A stretch of 14,826 nucleotides of DNA from Prevotella sp. UBA7594 (GCA_002490315.1 DLKG01000058.1:2409-17234); one strand, 5' to 3'. Numbered from the stretch's first letter, positions 6,750 through 14,783 are shown. A program made the numbers and translations. The notes: generated by a model not told the origin, from the letters alone.

Positions 6750-8414
6750 ATGACAGACATCGAAATCGCTCGCAGCACACGCCTCGAGGAGATTGAAGCA
6801 GTTGCTTCAAAGTACGGCATCCCAGAAAAAGAACTTGAACACTACGGCCACTATATGGCGAAGGTGCCAACACGCCTCATCGACGAGGAACGCGTAAAGA
6901 AGAGCAACCTCATACTCGTCACAGCCATCACTCCGACAAAGGCAGGTATCGGCAAGACCACCGTCACCATCGGCTTGGCACTCGGACTCCACCGTATTGG
7001 CAAAAAGGCCATTTGTGCACTGCGCGAGCCGTCGCTCGGACCTGTTTTTGGTATGAAGGGCGGCGCCTGCGGCGGCGGCATGACACAGGTGTTGCCGATG
7101 GACAAGATTAATCTCCACTTCACCGGCGACTTCCACGCTATCACCTCCGCCCACAACACCATCACTGCCTTGCTCGACAACTATATGTACCAGAACCGCG
7201 ACAACGGCTTCGCCCTGCGCGAGGTGCTGTGGAATCGCGTGCTCGACGTGAACGACCGCGGACTGCGCGACATCGTGACCGGCATGGGCGGCAAGCAGAA
7301 TGGCATAGTGAGAGAGTCGGGCTTCGACATCACTCCCGCATCGGAAATCATGGCTATCCTATGCCTCGCTAAAGACGAGGACGACTTGCGCCGCCGCATT
7401 GAGAACATTCTCCTTGGCTACACCATGGAAGGAAAACCCTTTACCGTGAAGGATCTCGGCGTTGCAGGAGCCATCACCGTACTGCTGCGCGACGCTCTTG
7501 CCCCCAATCTCGTACAGACAACGGAGAACACGGCGGCATTCGTGCATGGAGGCCCGTTCGCCAACATCGCACACGGCTGCAACTCCATCCTTGCCACAAA
7601 GATGGCTATGACCTTCGGCGACTACGTCATCACAGAGGCTGGCTTCGGTGCAGACCTCGGCGCAGAGAAGTTCTACGACATCAAGTGCCGCAAGAGCGGA
7701 CTCCAACCTAAGCTCACTATCATCGTGGCTACGGCACAGGGACTGAAGATGCACGGCGGCGTAGCCGTGGAAGACATCAAAAAGCCCAACAGCGAGGGTT
7801 TGAGAAAGGGTCTTGCCAATCTCGACAAGCACATCAAGAACCTGCAGTCGTTCGGGCAGACTGTCGTAGTGGCGTTCAATCGCTACGCTGGCGACTCCGA
7901 CGAGGAGATACAAATCGTCAAGGACTACTGCGCGGAAATCGGTGTGGGCTTCGGTGAGAACGATGCCTATGCAGAGGGCAGCAAGGGAGCTGAAGACCTC
8001 GCACGCCTTGTCGTTGACACTATCGAGAACAATCCGTCGAAACCCCTGCAGCTTGCCTATGACGACAACGACACTGTGGAGGAAAAAATAGAGAAGGTGG
8101 CAAAGAACATTTATGGCGCAGCCTCCGTCTCCTTCGCTAATCTTGCAAAGAAGAAGTTGCAGATGATAAAAGAGCTTGGCTTCGAGCGCTTCCCCATCTG
8201 CATCGCCAAAACGCAGTATTCCTTCTCCACTGACGCCAAGCAATACTGCGTGGCATCGGGCTTCGATGTCAACGTGCGCGACATCGTCATCAACGCCGGA
8301 GCAGAGATGATCGTCGTCATAGCCGGCAACATCATGCGTATGCCTGGTCTGCCCAAGGTGCCGGCTGCTATGAACATCGACATCGTAAACGGCGAAATAG
8401 AAGGATTGTCATAA
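6750..8414 (+). CDS. fhs: Formate-tetrahydrofolate ligase
   Basis: Joins formate to tetrahydrofolate using ATP to give 10-formyl-THF, feeding purine and one-carbon metabolism. From the ATG at 6750 it has 554 residues, the usual family size. The frame is open back to a TTG at 6690, but that codon overlaps the promoter box and the extra 20 residues are not family-like. The nucleotide loop [11 protein letters not shown] is at 61-71 (many other FTHFS proteins read TPTPAGEGKTT). The hallmark [33 protein letters not shown] and [16 protein letters not shown] segments follow in order, and the C-terminal third has the expected [11 protein letters not shown]. The start is ATG in an A-rich, SD-less context. 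A serine hydrolase gene follows after 38 bp on the same strand. Confidence 0.97.
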   Translation: MTDIEIARSTRLEEIEAVASKYGIPEKELEHYGHYMAKVPTRLIDEERVKKSNLILVTAITPTKAGIGKTTVTIGLALGLHRIGKKAICALREPSLGPVFGMKGGACGGGMTQVLPMDKINLHFTGDFHAITSAHNTITALLDNYMYQNRDNGFALREVLWNRVLDVNDRGLRDIVTGMGGKQNGIVRESGFDITPASEIMAILCLAKDEDDLRRRIENILLGYTMEGKPFTVKDLGVAGAITVLLRDALAPNLVQTTENTAAFVHGGPFANIAHGCNSILATKMAMTFGDYVITEAGFGADLGAEKFYDIKCRKSGLQPKLTIIVATAQGLKMHGGVAVEDIKKPNSEGLRKGLANLDKHIKNLQSFGQTVVVAFNRYAGDSDEEIQIVKDYCAEIGVGFGENDAYAEGSKGAEDLARLVVDTIENNPSKPLQLAYDDNDTVEEKIEKVAKNIYGAASVSFANLAKKKLQMIKELGFERFPICIAKTQYSFSTDAKQYCVASGFDVNVRDIVINAGAEMIVVIAGNIMRMPGLPKVPAAMNIDIVNGEIEGLS

Positions 8415-8418
8415 GGAG

Positions 8419-8438
8419 CGGCGGTCTTCCGACCGCCG
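8419..8438 (+). promoter_or_regulatory. GC-rich hairpin between fhs and the serine hydrolase
   Basis: CGGCGGTC (8419-8426) pairs perfectly with GACCGCCG (8431-8438) around a TTCC loop. It starts 5 bp after the fhs stop and ends 14 bp before the next ATG. The following bases are ACAAAAATATAAAA, with no U-run, so it is not a classical terminator. It may act as an intercistronic processing or stability element that sets the relative levels of the two genes. Confidence 0.5.
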
Positions 8439-8452
8439 ACAAAAATATAAAA

Positions 8453-9796
8453 ATGTTCGGATACAGAATAAAGAAACAATACCGTACTAAGGTGAGGCTA
8501 TCCTGCATGGGGTGCCTCACCTTTGTCGTGCTCATTACACTATGCATCTGCCGCTGCACATGCTCGTCTTGCTCAAGCGAAAAGCGGCATGAACACGACT
8601 CCATTGAGGCGGCGAGCCATCGCGTCCATCTCAACGACACACTCACCAACGCCCTCTCCGATCAGCCTGAACTGCATGCCATGGACTCCATTATGCGACG
8701 CTATCTCAAACGCTGGGAAATCAACGGCGCTCAACTCGCCATCTCACGCCACGACTCCCTGCTCTACGCCCGCGGCTTTGGCTTTGCCGACGTGCAACGG
8801 CAGACACCAATGGAACCGTCCTACATCATGCGCATGGCGTCATGCTCGAAGCTCGTCACCGCTGTAGGCATCATGAAGCTGCGCGACATGGGAAAGCTGC
8901 GACTCAACGAGAAGGTCTTCGGACCACAGGGTATTCTCAAAGACACGTTCTACATCAACTCGATAAAGGACAAGCGCTACTTCGACATCACCGTAGAGCA
9001 GCTTCTGCGCCACAAGGCGGGCTTCACCAACTATGCCGGCGACCCTATCTTCTCCACGCGCTACATCATGCAGCAGAATCATCTCTCCACCCCACCCGAC
9101 CACCGTACGCTGCTGCGCATCGTCTTGCGGCGCCATCTTGGCTACACGCCCGGCACACAGCAACGCTACTGCAACATCGGCTACACGCTGCTCTCTCTCA
9201 TCATACAGCAGCGCACGGGCATGTCCTATGAGAAATTCATGCAGAAATATGTGCTGGAACCTGCCGGATGCTACGACTTCCACATCGCGGGCAACTATCT
9301 GAAGGACCGCCGGCAGAACGAAACGGTCTACTACATGCACTCAAGTTCGGAGCCTGCACCAGAGTTCAACAACTCCGGTCGCATGGTTGTGCGCTGCTAC
9401 GGCGAGAACGACATCACTTCAGCACTCGGCGCAGGAGCATGGACGGCGTCGGCTGCCGAGCTGTGCCGCCTTGTCGCTGCCATCGACGGCGACCCTACAC
9501 TGCCTGATGTCATTTCGCCTGACGCTGTCAGACTGATGACCAAGGAAATGCCCGACCACCAGTTCTCGTTCGGTTGGAACTTCACGCCGGTGAAGGGTCC
9601 GTGGATACGCACCGGATCTCTCGTCGGCACCTCTGCCATCGTGCTGCGTTATGCCGACGGCGAATGTTGGGTGCTCATCACTAACACAAGCACATGGAAG
9701 GGCCACGGCTTTTCCAAGGACACTATGGCTCTCTTTGACATGTTGCGAAAGAAGTTTAGCAGCAAAATGCCCAAGAGAAACATGTTCGTAAACTAG
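8453..9796 (+). CDS. Serine hydrolase of the beta-lactamase / PBP4-like family, membrane-anchored or lipoprotein
   Basis: 447 residues of the class-C beta-lactamase-related superfamily (PF00144), which includes D-amino-acid peptidases, esterases and lactamases; substrate unknown. The N-terminus has a basic stretch (1-17) and one hydrophobic segment (about 19-34). Seven cysteines lie within residues 18-40, ending CTCSSC, so C40 could be a lipobox cysteine of poor consensus (CSS|C). The catalytic SxxK is S130-C-S-K133 and the YxN motif is Y239-C-N241. The third motif reads R387-T-G-S-L-V-G, with Arg where HTG or KTG is usual. The catalytic domain is about 75-435, expected in the periplasm. ATG at 8453 is chosen; an internal ATG at 8507 would still give a signal-like segment. 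Antibiotic resistance should not be inferred: most relatives are not true lactamases. It is probably transcribed with fhs. Confidence 0.88.
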   Translation: MFGYRIKKQYRTKVRLSCMGCLTFVVLITLCICRCTCSSCSSEKRHEHDSIEAASHRVHLNDTLTNALSDQPELHAMDSIMRRYLKRWEINGAQLAISRHDSLLYARGFGFADVQRQTPMEPSYIMRMASCSKLVTAVGIMKLRDMGKLRLNEKVFGPQGILKDTFYINSIKDKRYFDITVEQLLRHKAGFTNYAGDPIFSTRYIMQQNHLSTPPDHRTLLRIVLRRHLGYTPGTQQRYCNIGYTLLSLIIQQRTGMSYEKFMQKYVLEPAGCYDFHIAGNYLKDRRQNETVYYMHSSSEPAPEFNNSGRMVVRCYGENDITSALGAGAWTASAAELCRLVAAIDGDPTLPDVISPDAVRLMTKEMPDHQFSFGWNFTPVKGPWIRTGSLVGTSAIVLRYADGECWVLITNTSTWKGHGFSKDTMALFDMLRKKFSSKMPKRNMFVN

Positions 9797-9797
9797 A

Positions 9798-9832
9798 AAG
9801 GCGTGCCACAGCATCACGCTGTAGCACGCCTT
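9798..9832. terminator. Hairpin between the convergent serine hydrolase and GH57 genes
   Basis: AAGGCGTGC (9798-9806) pairs with GCACGCCTT (9824-9832), and ACAGC (9808-9812) with GCTGT (9818-9822), with one mismatch (9807/9823) and a 5-base loop. It begins right after the hydrolase stop (9796) and lies 40 bp beyond the GH57 stop (9872). On the plus strand it is followed by A6 rather than U6; on the minus strand by a short TTTC. Its position between convergent genes fits a two-way terminator. Confidence 0.7.
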
Positions 9833-9871
9833 AAAAAATCTATTAACCAATATTGTATTTATACAAGAACC

Positions 9872-11344
9872 TTAATTCTTCTCTTTTGCCTCAGTCTCGG
9901 TTGCCGTAGCCTCAGTAGCCTGATTCTTTGAAGCGACTGTTTTCTTAGCGGCTACCGGTTTCTTGGCTGCTGTCGCCTTCTTTGGCGTAGCGGTCTTTCC
10001 GGGCGTCTTTGTCTTCTCTATCTTAGCGCGGAGCTTCTCCTCCGTAGCCTCAATCTTCTCAATCTTGGTTTGCAAACGAGTTATCTCCTTGTTCTTCATG
10101 TCTATTTCCTCATCCTGATTCTTGATGGTGGTAAGGAGCGAGCTGAGCTCATCGTTGTCCACCGACTCCGGATAGAGGGAGTTTACACGAGAAATGAAGT
10201 CGCCAAGAATGTTCATGTAGTTGGTGAAGGCGTCAAACGGGCTTGAATAGATACCGCGGTCGATGCCCACCTGCGACGGTTTTGTCGTCATCTGGCGCAG
10301 ATTGTTGGAAGCCTGGAGATAATCCCAGTCCTGATTGATACGCGGATCGTCGGCGATGCGCACGCGGTCGGCAACGCTGTAGAGCTTGTTGAACGCCTCA
10401 CGCTGCATCGGATTGCCGAGCCATGAGCTGACGTCGCGTTCCTCGTCCGTCCACGACAACGTGTCGGGCACGTCGAGCTGGCTTACGCTTTCGAACGTGT
10501 CGCAAATCTCACTTGGCGTGGAGAACGTGATGCCACGTTGCTTGGCGCATACTGGCAGAGCTTTGATAAACTCAAGGATGTTGGTGGACAAGGGTTGAGC
10601 CACGCCAAGGGCAGAAAGCTCCATGAAGATGTTCACAACCTTCTCGCCTTCCGGGAAAGCTGCGATGCGATCCATATAGTTGTCAGCGAAGAGAGGATAG
10701 CCCTCCCATTCCTTGTTGCCGAAGCGCAGGGAGATATCATCGCTGAGGTTGACATCGCGAAGCAGAAGCTTCAAGTTGGGAGCCAGGGCGCAGTTGTAGA
10801 CGTAATGGGGCGACTTCCAGCCAAGCACGTGGCGCGCGCCTTCCGTCAGCATACCCTTGAAGCCCATCTGCGAAACCTGAAGACCGATGTCGTCGCTGTA
10901 GATGAGCGATGAGTTGCGAAGCACTTTCGGAGTCTGTCCGAAGTATTCTTTCATCTTCTCACACTGGCGCTTCACTTCCTTTGCGAAGCTCTCCTCGTTG
11001 GCAAGCGATGCCAAACCGTGCGAATAAGGCTCTGCGAGAAACTCCACGCAACCCGTCTGGTTGAGCTCTTGCAGCTTCTCAAGCACCTGCGGAGCATGTA
11101 TCTCCAATTGCTCCATGCCTACGCCCGAAAGCGAGAACGCCACCTTGAAGTAGCCGGGATTCTCCTTTATCATCTCGCCGAGAGTCTCAAGAGCCGGCAT
11201 ATAGGAGCGGTTGGCAAGGTCGGTTGTGATGCGCTCGTCCTCGTAGTCGTCATAGTAATAGTGGTCGGTGCCAATGTCGAAGAAGCGATAACGCTTCAAC
11301 TGTATGTTCTGGTGTATCTCGAAATATAAACAAATCGTTTTCAT
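9872..11344 (-). CDS. GH57 family glucan hydrolase/transferase with a Lys/Ala-rich tail
   Basis: 490 residues. GH57 enzymes act on alpha-glucans as amylases, 4-alpha-glucanotransferases or branching enzymes; which one this is cannot be read directly. Conserved regions appear in order: EIHQ (9-12), SLSGVGMEQ (71-79), EFLAEPYSHG (101-110, with E105 as the expected nucleophile) and FMELSALGVAQP (240-251). In the last, E242 stands where many GH57 proteins have the acid/base Asp (MDYETFGE type). Residues 400-445 are heptad-like and probably a coiled coil. Residues 446-490 are low-complexity Lys/Ala/Thr (KKATAAKKPVAAKK), like histone H1 tails, ending acidic. No signal peptide, so cytosolic. ATG start at 11344 without SD. 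It is the last gene of the glycogen operon, 81 bp after the glycosyltransferase. Confidence 0.9.
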   Translation of the reverse strand: MKTICLYFEIHQNIQLKRYRFFDIGTDHYYYDDYEDERITTDLANRSYMPALETLGEMIKENPGYFKVAFSLSGVGMEQLEIHAPQVLEKLQELNQTGCVEFLAEPYSHGLASLANEESFAKEVKRQCEKMKEYFGQTPKVLRNSSLIYSDDIGLQVSQMGFKGMLTEGARHVLGWKSPHYVYNCALAPNLKLLLRDVNLSDDISLRFGNKEWEGYPLFADNYMDRIAAFPEGEKVVNIFMELSALGVAQPLSTNILEFIKALPVCAKQRGITFSTPSEICDTFESVSQLDVPDTLSWTDEERDVSSWLGNPMQREAFNKLYSVADRVRIADDPRINQDWDYLQASNNLRQMTTKPSQVGIDRGIYSSPFDAFTNYMNILGDFISRVNSLYPESVDNDELSSLLTTIKNQDEEIDMKNKEITRLQTKIEKIEATEEKLRAKIEKTKTPGKTATPKKATAAKKPVAAKKTVASKNQATEATATETEAKEKN

Positions 11345-11354
11345 TATTGTCTGT

Positions 11355-11377
11355 TTTAGGATTGTTGCTTTAGGATT
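11355..11377 (-). repeat. Short tandem TTTAGGATT pair before GH57
   Basis: TTTAGGATT occurs at 11355-11363 and 11369-11377 (14-bp period) in the 81-bp spacer between the glycosyltransferase and GH57 genes, just upstream of the GH57 ATG at 11344. No promoter box or terminator is evident in the spacer. The repeat may be incidental. Confidence 0.4.
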
Positions 11378-11425
11378 CTTATGTCACTTTAGTGGTGTAT
11401 AGAGTAGCAATGGCTCAAGCACTGA

Positions 11426-12697
11426 TTAGATGTCGCCCGCGAGCACACGCTCGTAGAGCCTCTTGATGCGCGCACCAACCTTCTCCCATGTAATCTGGTC
11501 GACCTCGCGCTTGCCCTCATCCTGAAGGTAATGGAAGAGCGAGTCGTTGTGGCAAATGGAATAGATGGAATCGGCGAGGGCGTGAATGTCCCAATAGTCA
11601 ACCTTTATGCAGTTGTTGAGGATTTCGGCACAACCCGACTGCTTTGAGATGATTGTCGGCGTGCCACACTGCATTGCCTCAAGAGGCGAGATGCCGAACG
11701 GCTCCGACACGGACGGCATGACATAGACGTCGCTGTCCTTCAGACACTCGTACACCTGCTTGCCGCGCATGAAGCCCGGGAAGTGGAAACGGTCGGCGAT
11801 GCCGCGCTCGGCGGCAAGATAAATCATGTCGTCCATCATGTCGCCACTGCCCGCCATGCAGAAGCGCACGTTGCGTGAGCGTTGCAGTACCATGTTGGCA
11901 GCCTCAACGAAATACTCCGGACCTTTCTGCATCGTGATACGTCCGAGGAATGTCACGATTTTCTCCTTGCCGTGGTGGTCGGGACGCGGAATGTCCTGCA
12001 GCTCCTGACGCAGTGGATAGACGGCATTGTGCATCGTGAAGCACTTGCGCGGATCCTGGTGATACTGGTTGATGACGGTTTGGCGCGTAAGCTCCGACAC
12101 ACACATAATGCAGTCGGCGTTGTCCATGCCGTCCTTCTCAATGGCATACACCGTGGGGTTCACCTTTCCGCGTGAGCGGTCAAAGTCCGTGGCGTGAACA
12201 TGTATGCAAAGCGGCTTGCCACTGACGTGCTTGGCGTTGATACCGGCAGGATAGGTCAGCCAGTCGTGGGCGTGAATGATGTCGAAATCCTCCGTGCGTG
12301 CCACCACTCCGGCAATGATGGAATAGTTGTTGATTTCTTCATGCAGATTGGACGGATAGCCCCCCGCAAACTCCATGCAGCCGAGATCGTTGACGTGCAT
12401 GTAGTTGAAGTCTGCATAGATATGGTCGCGCAGGCGGAAATAGTAGTCGGGATCCATAACGTTGCCGACACGGCTCTTTACATAGTCGTAGTCGACGTCG
12501 CGCCATGCGATAGGCACGCTGTTCATCGCCACGATGCGGCAGGCGCTTTGGTCCTCGTCGCCGAAGGGATGAGGCAAGCAAAGCACGGTTTCTATTCCTC
12601 CCTGTGCGTGCAGGCCCTGTGAGATTCCGAAATTAGCGGTAGCGAGTCCACCATATACGTGAGGAGGATACTCCCATCCGAACATTAAAACTTTCAT
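11426..12697 (-). CDS. Glycogen-synthase-like GT-B glycosyltransferase (GT4/GT5 type)
   Basis: Probably extends an alpha-glucan from a nucleotide-sugar donor; whether ADP- or UDP-glucose is not visible. 423 residues, GT-B fold. The N-terminal lobe starts MKVLMFGWEYPPHVYGGL with the glycine loop Y15-G16-G17. IIHAHDWLTYPAG (140-152) and HVHATDFDR (167-174) are the conserved acceptor-side stretches. The C-terminal lobe has FLGRITMQKG (250-259), with the phosphate-binding R253 and K258, and the EX7E motif E332-PFGISPL-E340. It is shorter than classical GlgA (about 470-480). It starts 20 bp after the debranching-enzyme stop with a perfect Shine-Dalgarno sequence, unlike its neighbours. Its place between GH133 and GH57 genes supports glycogen rather than cell-surface polysaccharide. 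Confidence 0.9.
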   Translation of the reverse strand: MKVLMFGWEYPPHVYGGLATANFGISQGLHAQGGIETVLCLPHPFGDEDQSACRIVAMNSVPIAWRDVDYDYVKSRVGNVMDPDYYFRLRDHIYADFNYMHVNDLGCMEFAGGYPSNLHEEINNYSIIAGVVARTEDFDIIHAHDWLTYPAGINAKHVSGKPLCIHVHATDFDRSRGKVNPTVYAIEKDGMDNADCIMCVSELTRQTVINQYHQDPRKCFTMHNAVYPLRQELQDIPRPDHHGKEKIVTFLGRITMQKGPEYFVEAANMVLQRSRNVRFCMAGSGDMMDDMIYLAAERGIADRFHFPGFMRGKQVYECLKDSDVYVMPSVSEPFGISPLEAMQCGTPTIISKQSGCAEILNNCIKVDYWDIHALADSIYSICHNDSLFHYLQDEGKREVDQITWEKVGARIKRLYERVLAGDI

Positions 12698-12706
12698 ATT
12701 TTCTTA

Positions 12707-12714
12707 TCCTCCTT
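12707..12714 (-). promoter_or_regulatory. Perfect Shine-Dalgarno sequence before the glycosyltransferase
   Basis: The minus strand reads AAGGAGGA, nine bases before the ATG (12697) and just after the upstream stop. The other seven annotated starts in the window have A-rich or AT-rich leaders with no comparable match, as is usual in Bacteroidota. It supports this start and suggests independent ribosome loading inside the operon. Confidence 0.7.
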
Positions 12715-12717
12715 AAT

Positions 12718-14664
12718 TTAATATTTGTATTTTTCCAACAATTCGAGCGTGCGCAAAATCTCTGCCACGTTCATGGCGAACGAGATGGCACCACGCCCGT
12801 TGAACGGAGGGTTGCCGTCGAAGAGCTCAGGAATTGTGCCAAGACAATGCTGCGTCATCTCGTCTTCGTAGCCCACCATCTGGCGCTCGATGAAAGAAAG
12901 GCGCGTGCGCTTGTAGATTTTCAGGCAAGCCTCCATGTAGAAGCCGCCGAGCCATGGCCATGCCGTACCCTGATGGTAAGCGTAGTCGCGCTGCGTCTGC
13001 GGCCCGACATACATCGGATTGTAGCCGCCGCTCTTTGGCGAGAGCGAGCGCAGGCCCTTCGGCGTGAGCAGTTCGCGCGTGCAGACGTCGAGCACGCTCT
13101 TCTGCTGTGCTGGCGAAAGGGGCGAGTAGTCGAGTGCCACGGCAAATATCATGTTTGGACGCACACTCCAGTCGGGCGTGTCCTTCGGCTCCACGTAGTC
13201 GAACAGGTAGCCATACTCGTTGACGAAGATGTCGACGAACGACGAGCCACACAGTTCGGCACGCTTCTCGAATTCGGCTGCCTCCATGGTGTCGCCGTAC
13301 TCTGCCGCCATAGAGGCGCAGAACTTCAGGGCGTTGAACCATAGAGCATTGAACTCAACGATGTAGCCCGTGCGCGGAACGACGGGACGTCCCTCTGCCG
13401 TGGAGTTCATCCATGTCACGGCTTTCTCCTTTCCCTCAGAATAGAGCAGTCCGTTGTCACGAAGCTCAAGATTAGGATGACGGTTGTCTATAATATAATG
13501 TAGGATGTCGTGGAGCAGCTTGCCGTACTTACGGTTGCACTTGTCGCGACCAACATGCTTGGCGTACTGCTGCACAGCCCAAACGCACCAAAGCATGACG
13601 TCGGGTTGGTCGATTTCGTAAATTTTTGCCGTGAGCGGCTTTCCGCCCATAAACTCGTAGAGTCCGCGCATTGCTGTCTGCATAACGAGCTCGAAATAGT
13701 CTTCTTCCTCGATGGAGAGCGTGAGACCGGGAAGGGCGATGAACGTGTCGCGGGCGCGACACTTGAACCACGGATAACCGGCAAGGATGTAGCGCTCGTC
13801 CTTACTTGTACGGTTGTGGAACTGATGGGCGGCGTTGACAAGACAATGGAAGAAGTTGTCGCGCGGCGAGCGCTCGTCCACCTCTTTCTGGAAGAGCGTC
13901 TTCAAGCCGCCCGTCTTACATGCCGACGTTGAAGCAGAGAAGACGATGCTCTCACCCTTCTTGATGTCCATCTCGAAATATCCGGGCACGTAGAGGTCTT
14001 CGTTGGAGGCATAGCCACGCTCCTGCTCCTTGGGGTATTCCACGCCACGATACCAATCGGGCTGGAAGATGAAGCTGTTTGGCTTGCTAAACTGCATGTA
14101 CAAGTCGGGATAGCCGGCATACATGCAGGTCTTTATGCCGTTCTCCACTTCGCTGTACTCGCGCGAAGCGACGGAATTTTCATGCGTGAACTGACGTACA
14201 CTGCGGAAAGCGAGGAACGGACGGAAGCGCAGCGTCGTTGCCGAATGGGCATCAACGAGCGTGTAGCGGATAAGTATACGGTCTTCGTAGTGCTGGAACA
14301 CTACTTCTTTTCTTAGAAGGACTCCGCCGACACGATAAAGGGTTGTCGGCACTTTGTCACAATCGAATTCTCTTATATACTTGTGTCCTTTTGGACTGTA
14401 GCTATTGCCCTGATACTTGTGCAAGCCGAGGTTGAACTCGGCTCCATGCTGTATGACGGTTGGGTCGAGCGAGGAAAGCAACACATGGTTTTCATCGTCA
14501 AGTTCGGGCACTGGCACAACGAGAAGACCGTGATACTTTCGCGTATTACAGTCTACTATCGTAGAGCACGAGTAGGCGCCTGAACGATTGGTGCGCAGCA
14601 ATTCTCGCGGCAACGACTCTTCCAGGTTTGTCATCAGAGCTTTTTCGAATCGCAAATAACTCAT
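12718..14664 (-). CDS. Glycogen debranching enzyme, amylo-alpha-1,6-glucosidase type (GH133)
   Basis: Removes alpha-1,6-linked glucose branches from glycogen or limit dextrin in the cytosol. 648 residues, ATG start. The N-terminal beta-sandwich domain (about 15-270) carries NRSGAYSCSTIVDCNTRKYHGLL (26-48), typical of this family. The (alpha/alpha)6 catalytic domain (about 285-645) has AGYPWFKCRARDTFIALPG (295-313), GYIVEFNALWFNAL (433-446), YHQGTAWPWLGGFY (563-576) and IPELFDG (611-617, E613 a likely catalytic base). TWMN at 417-420 has Asn where other GH133 proteins have TWMD, whose Asp I recall as the catalytic acid. Unlike eukaryotic debranching enzyme (about 1500 residues), there is no 4-alpha-glucanotransferase half. 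First gene of the operon; the glycosyltransferase follows after 20 bp. Confidence 0.93.
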   Translation of the reverse strand: MSYLRFEKALMTNLEESLPRELLRTNRSGAYSCSTIVDCNTRKYHGLLVVPVPELDDENHVLLSSLDPTVIQHGAEFNLGLHKYQGNSYSPKGHKYIREFDCDKVPTTLYRVGGVLLRKEVVFQHYEDRILIRYTLVDAHSATTLRFRPFLAFRSVRQFTHENSVASREYSEVENGIKTCMYAGYPDLYMQFSKPNSFIFQPDWYRGVEYPKEQERGYASNEDLYVPGYFEMDIKKGESIVFSASTSACKTGGLKTLFQKEVDERSPRDNFFHCLVNAAHQFHNRTSKDERYILAGYPWFKCRARDTFIALPGLTLSIEEEDYFELVMQTAMRGLYEFMGGKPLTAKIYEIDQPDVMLWCVWAVQQYAKHVGRDKCNRKYGKLLHDILHYIIDNRHPNLELRDNGLLYSEGKEKAVTWMNSTAEGRPVVPRTGYIVEFNALWFNALKFCASMAAEYGDTMEAAEFEKRAELCGSSFVDIFVNEYGYLFDYVEPKDTPDWSVRPNMIFAVALDYSPLSPAQQKSVLDVCTRELLTPKGLRSLSPKSGGYNPMYVGPQTQRDYAYHQGTAWPWLGGFYMEACLKIYKRTRLSFIERQMVGYEDEMTQHCLGTIPELFDGNPPFNGRGAISFAMNVAEILRTLELLEKYKY

Positions 14665-14690
14665 AGGTTTAAATTAAGGTTCATTATTAG

Positions 14691-14723
14691 TTAGTCAATC
14701 TTTCTGGCAGTAGTAGTCTTCAT
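14691..14723 (-). CDS. Possible 10-codon leader ORF upstream of the glycogen operon
   Basis: ATG at 14723 opens MKTTTARKID followed by TAA (14693-14691), within the predicted leader of the debranching-enzyme mRNA. A second, seven-codon frame (ATG 14684, MNLNLNL) ends in TGA at 14663-14661, overlapping the debranching-enzyme ATG as ATGA. Neither has a Shine-Dalgarno sequence. They could couple translation or be chance; tiny ORFs are common in leaders. Confidence 0.2.
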   Translation of the reverse strand: MKTTTARKID

Positions 14724-14745
14724 GAAAAAAGGCGTTGCTGCCCTT
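14724..14745 (-). promoter_or_regulatory. Weak terminator-like stem at the start of the glycogen operon leader
   Basis: On the minus strand, AAGG(G)C pairs with GCCTT around about six bases and runs straight into a T-run (14730-14725). It sits within a few bases of the predicted transcription start. The segment ACGCCTTTTTT is shared with the lysS leader (3003-2993). The stem is only five pairs with one bulge, so premature termination is a guess. Confidence 0.3.
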
Positions 14746-14752
14746 ACGAAAC

Positions 14753-14783
14753 CAAAGGTAGTAAAAATTAACTTATGCACAAA
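14753..14783 (-). promoter_or_regulatory. Promoter of the glycogen operon
   Basis: The minus strand has TTTG (14783-14780) and TACCTTTG (14760-14753) separated by 19 bp, a full match to the Bacteroidota sigma-ABfr consensus TTTG-N19-21-TAnnTTTG. The -7 box is identical to that of fhs. Predicted initiation is near 14746, giving a leader of about 80 nt before the debranching-enzyme ATG. Confidence 0.75.

Noticed and set aside
7359..8243. Long minus-strand open frame (294 codons) opposite fhs
   Set aside because: Antisense shadow of fhs with no recognisable domain, promoter or start signal.
8453..9796. Calling the serine hydrolase an antibiotic-resistance beta-lactamase
   Set aside because: SxxK and YxN motifs are shared with many peptidases and esterases, and the third motif is RTG; resistance cannot be supported.
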